From contig JASBTZ010000003.1 of assembly GCA_030148165.1 (NCBI GenBank), positions 868,001 to 932,000 on the forward strand: 64,000 bases of DNA. The letters run 5' to 3'. Each line of letters starts with the position of its first letter. The stretch's first letter is position 1. The stretch is from Bacteroidota bacterium. Its GTDB lineage: Bacteria; Bacteroidota; Bacteroidia; Flavobacteriales_D; Crocinitomicaceae. Under the pieces are notes generated by a model. The model searched no databases, had not been told where the DNA came from, and was given only the letters and a program-made list of their open reading frames with translations. This document shows, in pieces, positions 63,755-64,000 of the stretch. The position numbers and the translations under genes were made by a program.

Positions 63755-64000
63755 ACTTTATATGATCCCTACGACTTTAGGAGGTGAAACTACCAGTGAT
63801 GTCATCCCGGAAGATGTAAGACAGGAAATCATCAAGTTGCGGCACTTTGTGGTTGAAAACATTAAAACAGCCAGAAGATACCTTCGTAAGCTCGATCGTG
63901 AATTTCCGATTGATGATACAACTTTTTTCGTTCTCAACAAACGGACAGAAGCCGGTGCCATATCTACTTTTCTGAAACCGGCTCTGGAAGGAGAAGATAT
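63741..64000 (+). CDS. SAM-dependent methyltransferase, RsmI-like (3' end outside window)
   Basis: Only the first 86 full codons are inside the window. The start MANGKLYMIPTTLGGETTSDVIP fits the tetrapyrrole-methylase-fold family that includes RsmI, which methylates C1402 of 16S rRNA; bacteria of this phylum often carry RsmI-like paralogues beginning this way. The ATG lies 14 bases inside the preceding phosphatase gene, and the frame is open to the edge. Catalytic motifs are beyond the window, so the assignment rests on the N-terminus only. Confidence 0.7.
   Translation, partial: MANGKLYMIPTTLGGETTSDVIPEDVRQEIIKLRHFVVENIKTARRYLRKLDREFPIDDTTFFVLNKRTEAGAISTFLKPALEGED

Noticed and set aside
1-64000. 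tRNA, rRNA, CRISPR arrays, insertion sequences and attachment sites
   Set aside because: Spacers are short; no cloverleaf, repeat-spacer pattern, transposase or integrase was recognised.

Overview
The window looks like chromosomal DNA from a member of the Bacteroidota, most likely the order Flavobacteriales. Evidence read from the sequence: five secreted proteins end in the type A sorting domain of the type IX secretion system (T9SS); several start regions carry the Bacteroidota -7 promoter element TAnnTTTG instead of a TATAAT box; Shine-Dalgarno sites are weak; the primary sigma factor is short (289 aa, no region 1.1); families largely confined to this phylum occur (DUF4290, DUF4249, DUF5689); and DnaJ keeps only one of its two zinc centres, as I recall for flavobacterial DnaJ. 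No rRNA, tRNA, CRISPR array, transposase or prophage was seen. No gene-free stretch exceeds about 220 bases.

Layout. 1-1.2 kb: the 5' part of an A+T-rich P-loop ATPase, probably accessory. 1.3-4.6 kb: thrS-infC-rpmI-rplT, with a hairpin leader before rpmI and a strong terminator. 4.6-14.1 kb: a minus-strand surface and accessory block with an exported protein of unknown role, a fatty acid hydroxylase-type membrane enzyme, three T9SS cargo proteins (two are tandem paralogues) and three small envelope proteins. 14.2-22.9 kb: dnaK, an M23 peptidase, an MscS channel, alaS, a glycosyltransferase and a small exported protein. 23-27.3 kb: a minus-strand group with an ABC exporter pair, a Ppx/GppA-type phosphatase and a sigma-54-type response regulator without a DNA-binding domain. 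27.4-38 kb: two small plus-strand genes, then minus-strand genes including purL-DUF4290-murA-tlpA and grpE-dnaJ-CPBP protease-arsS-arsM. The last two encode arsenosugar biosynthesis enzymes and sit tightly behind the chaperone genes. 38-41.3 kb: a lipoprotein, lpdA and a glycosyltransferase.

41.3-51.3 kb is the most system-like part: eight genes in two divergent groups. One side encodes two exported endonuclease/exonuclease/phosphatase-fold enzymes, a 5'-nucleotidase split into two separately exported halves, and an outer-membrane protein. The other side encodes a TonB-dependent receptor, a DUF5689 lipoprotein and a T9SS-secreted protein built from related modules. I infer a surface system that degrades nucleic acids or nucleotides and imports the products for phosphate, nucleoside or carbon supply. 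51.4-64 kb is mostly housekeeping: a DPP4-like peptidase, citrate synthase, an RNA methyltransferase, a patatin fused to an outer-membrane barrel, a DUF4249 lipoprotein, priA, the primary sigma factor, a low-molecular-weight phosphatase and the start of an RsmI-like methyltransferase.

Regulation: the regions upstream of dnaK and of grpE-dnaJ share a TGGCA-N6-TTGAC element plus nearby TGACA/TGTC inverted repeats, which suggests common (perhaps heat-shock) control. All assignments come from reading the sequence; no database search was run.
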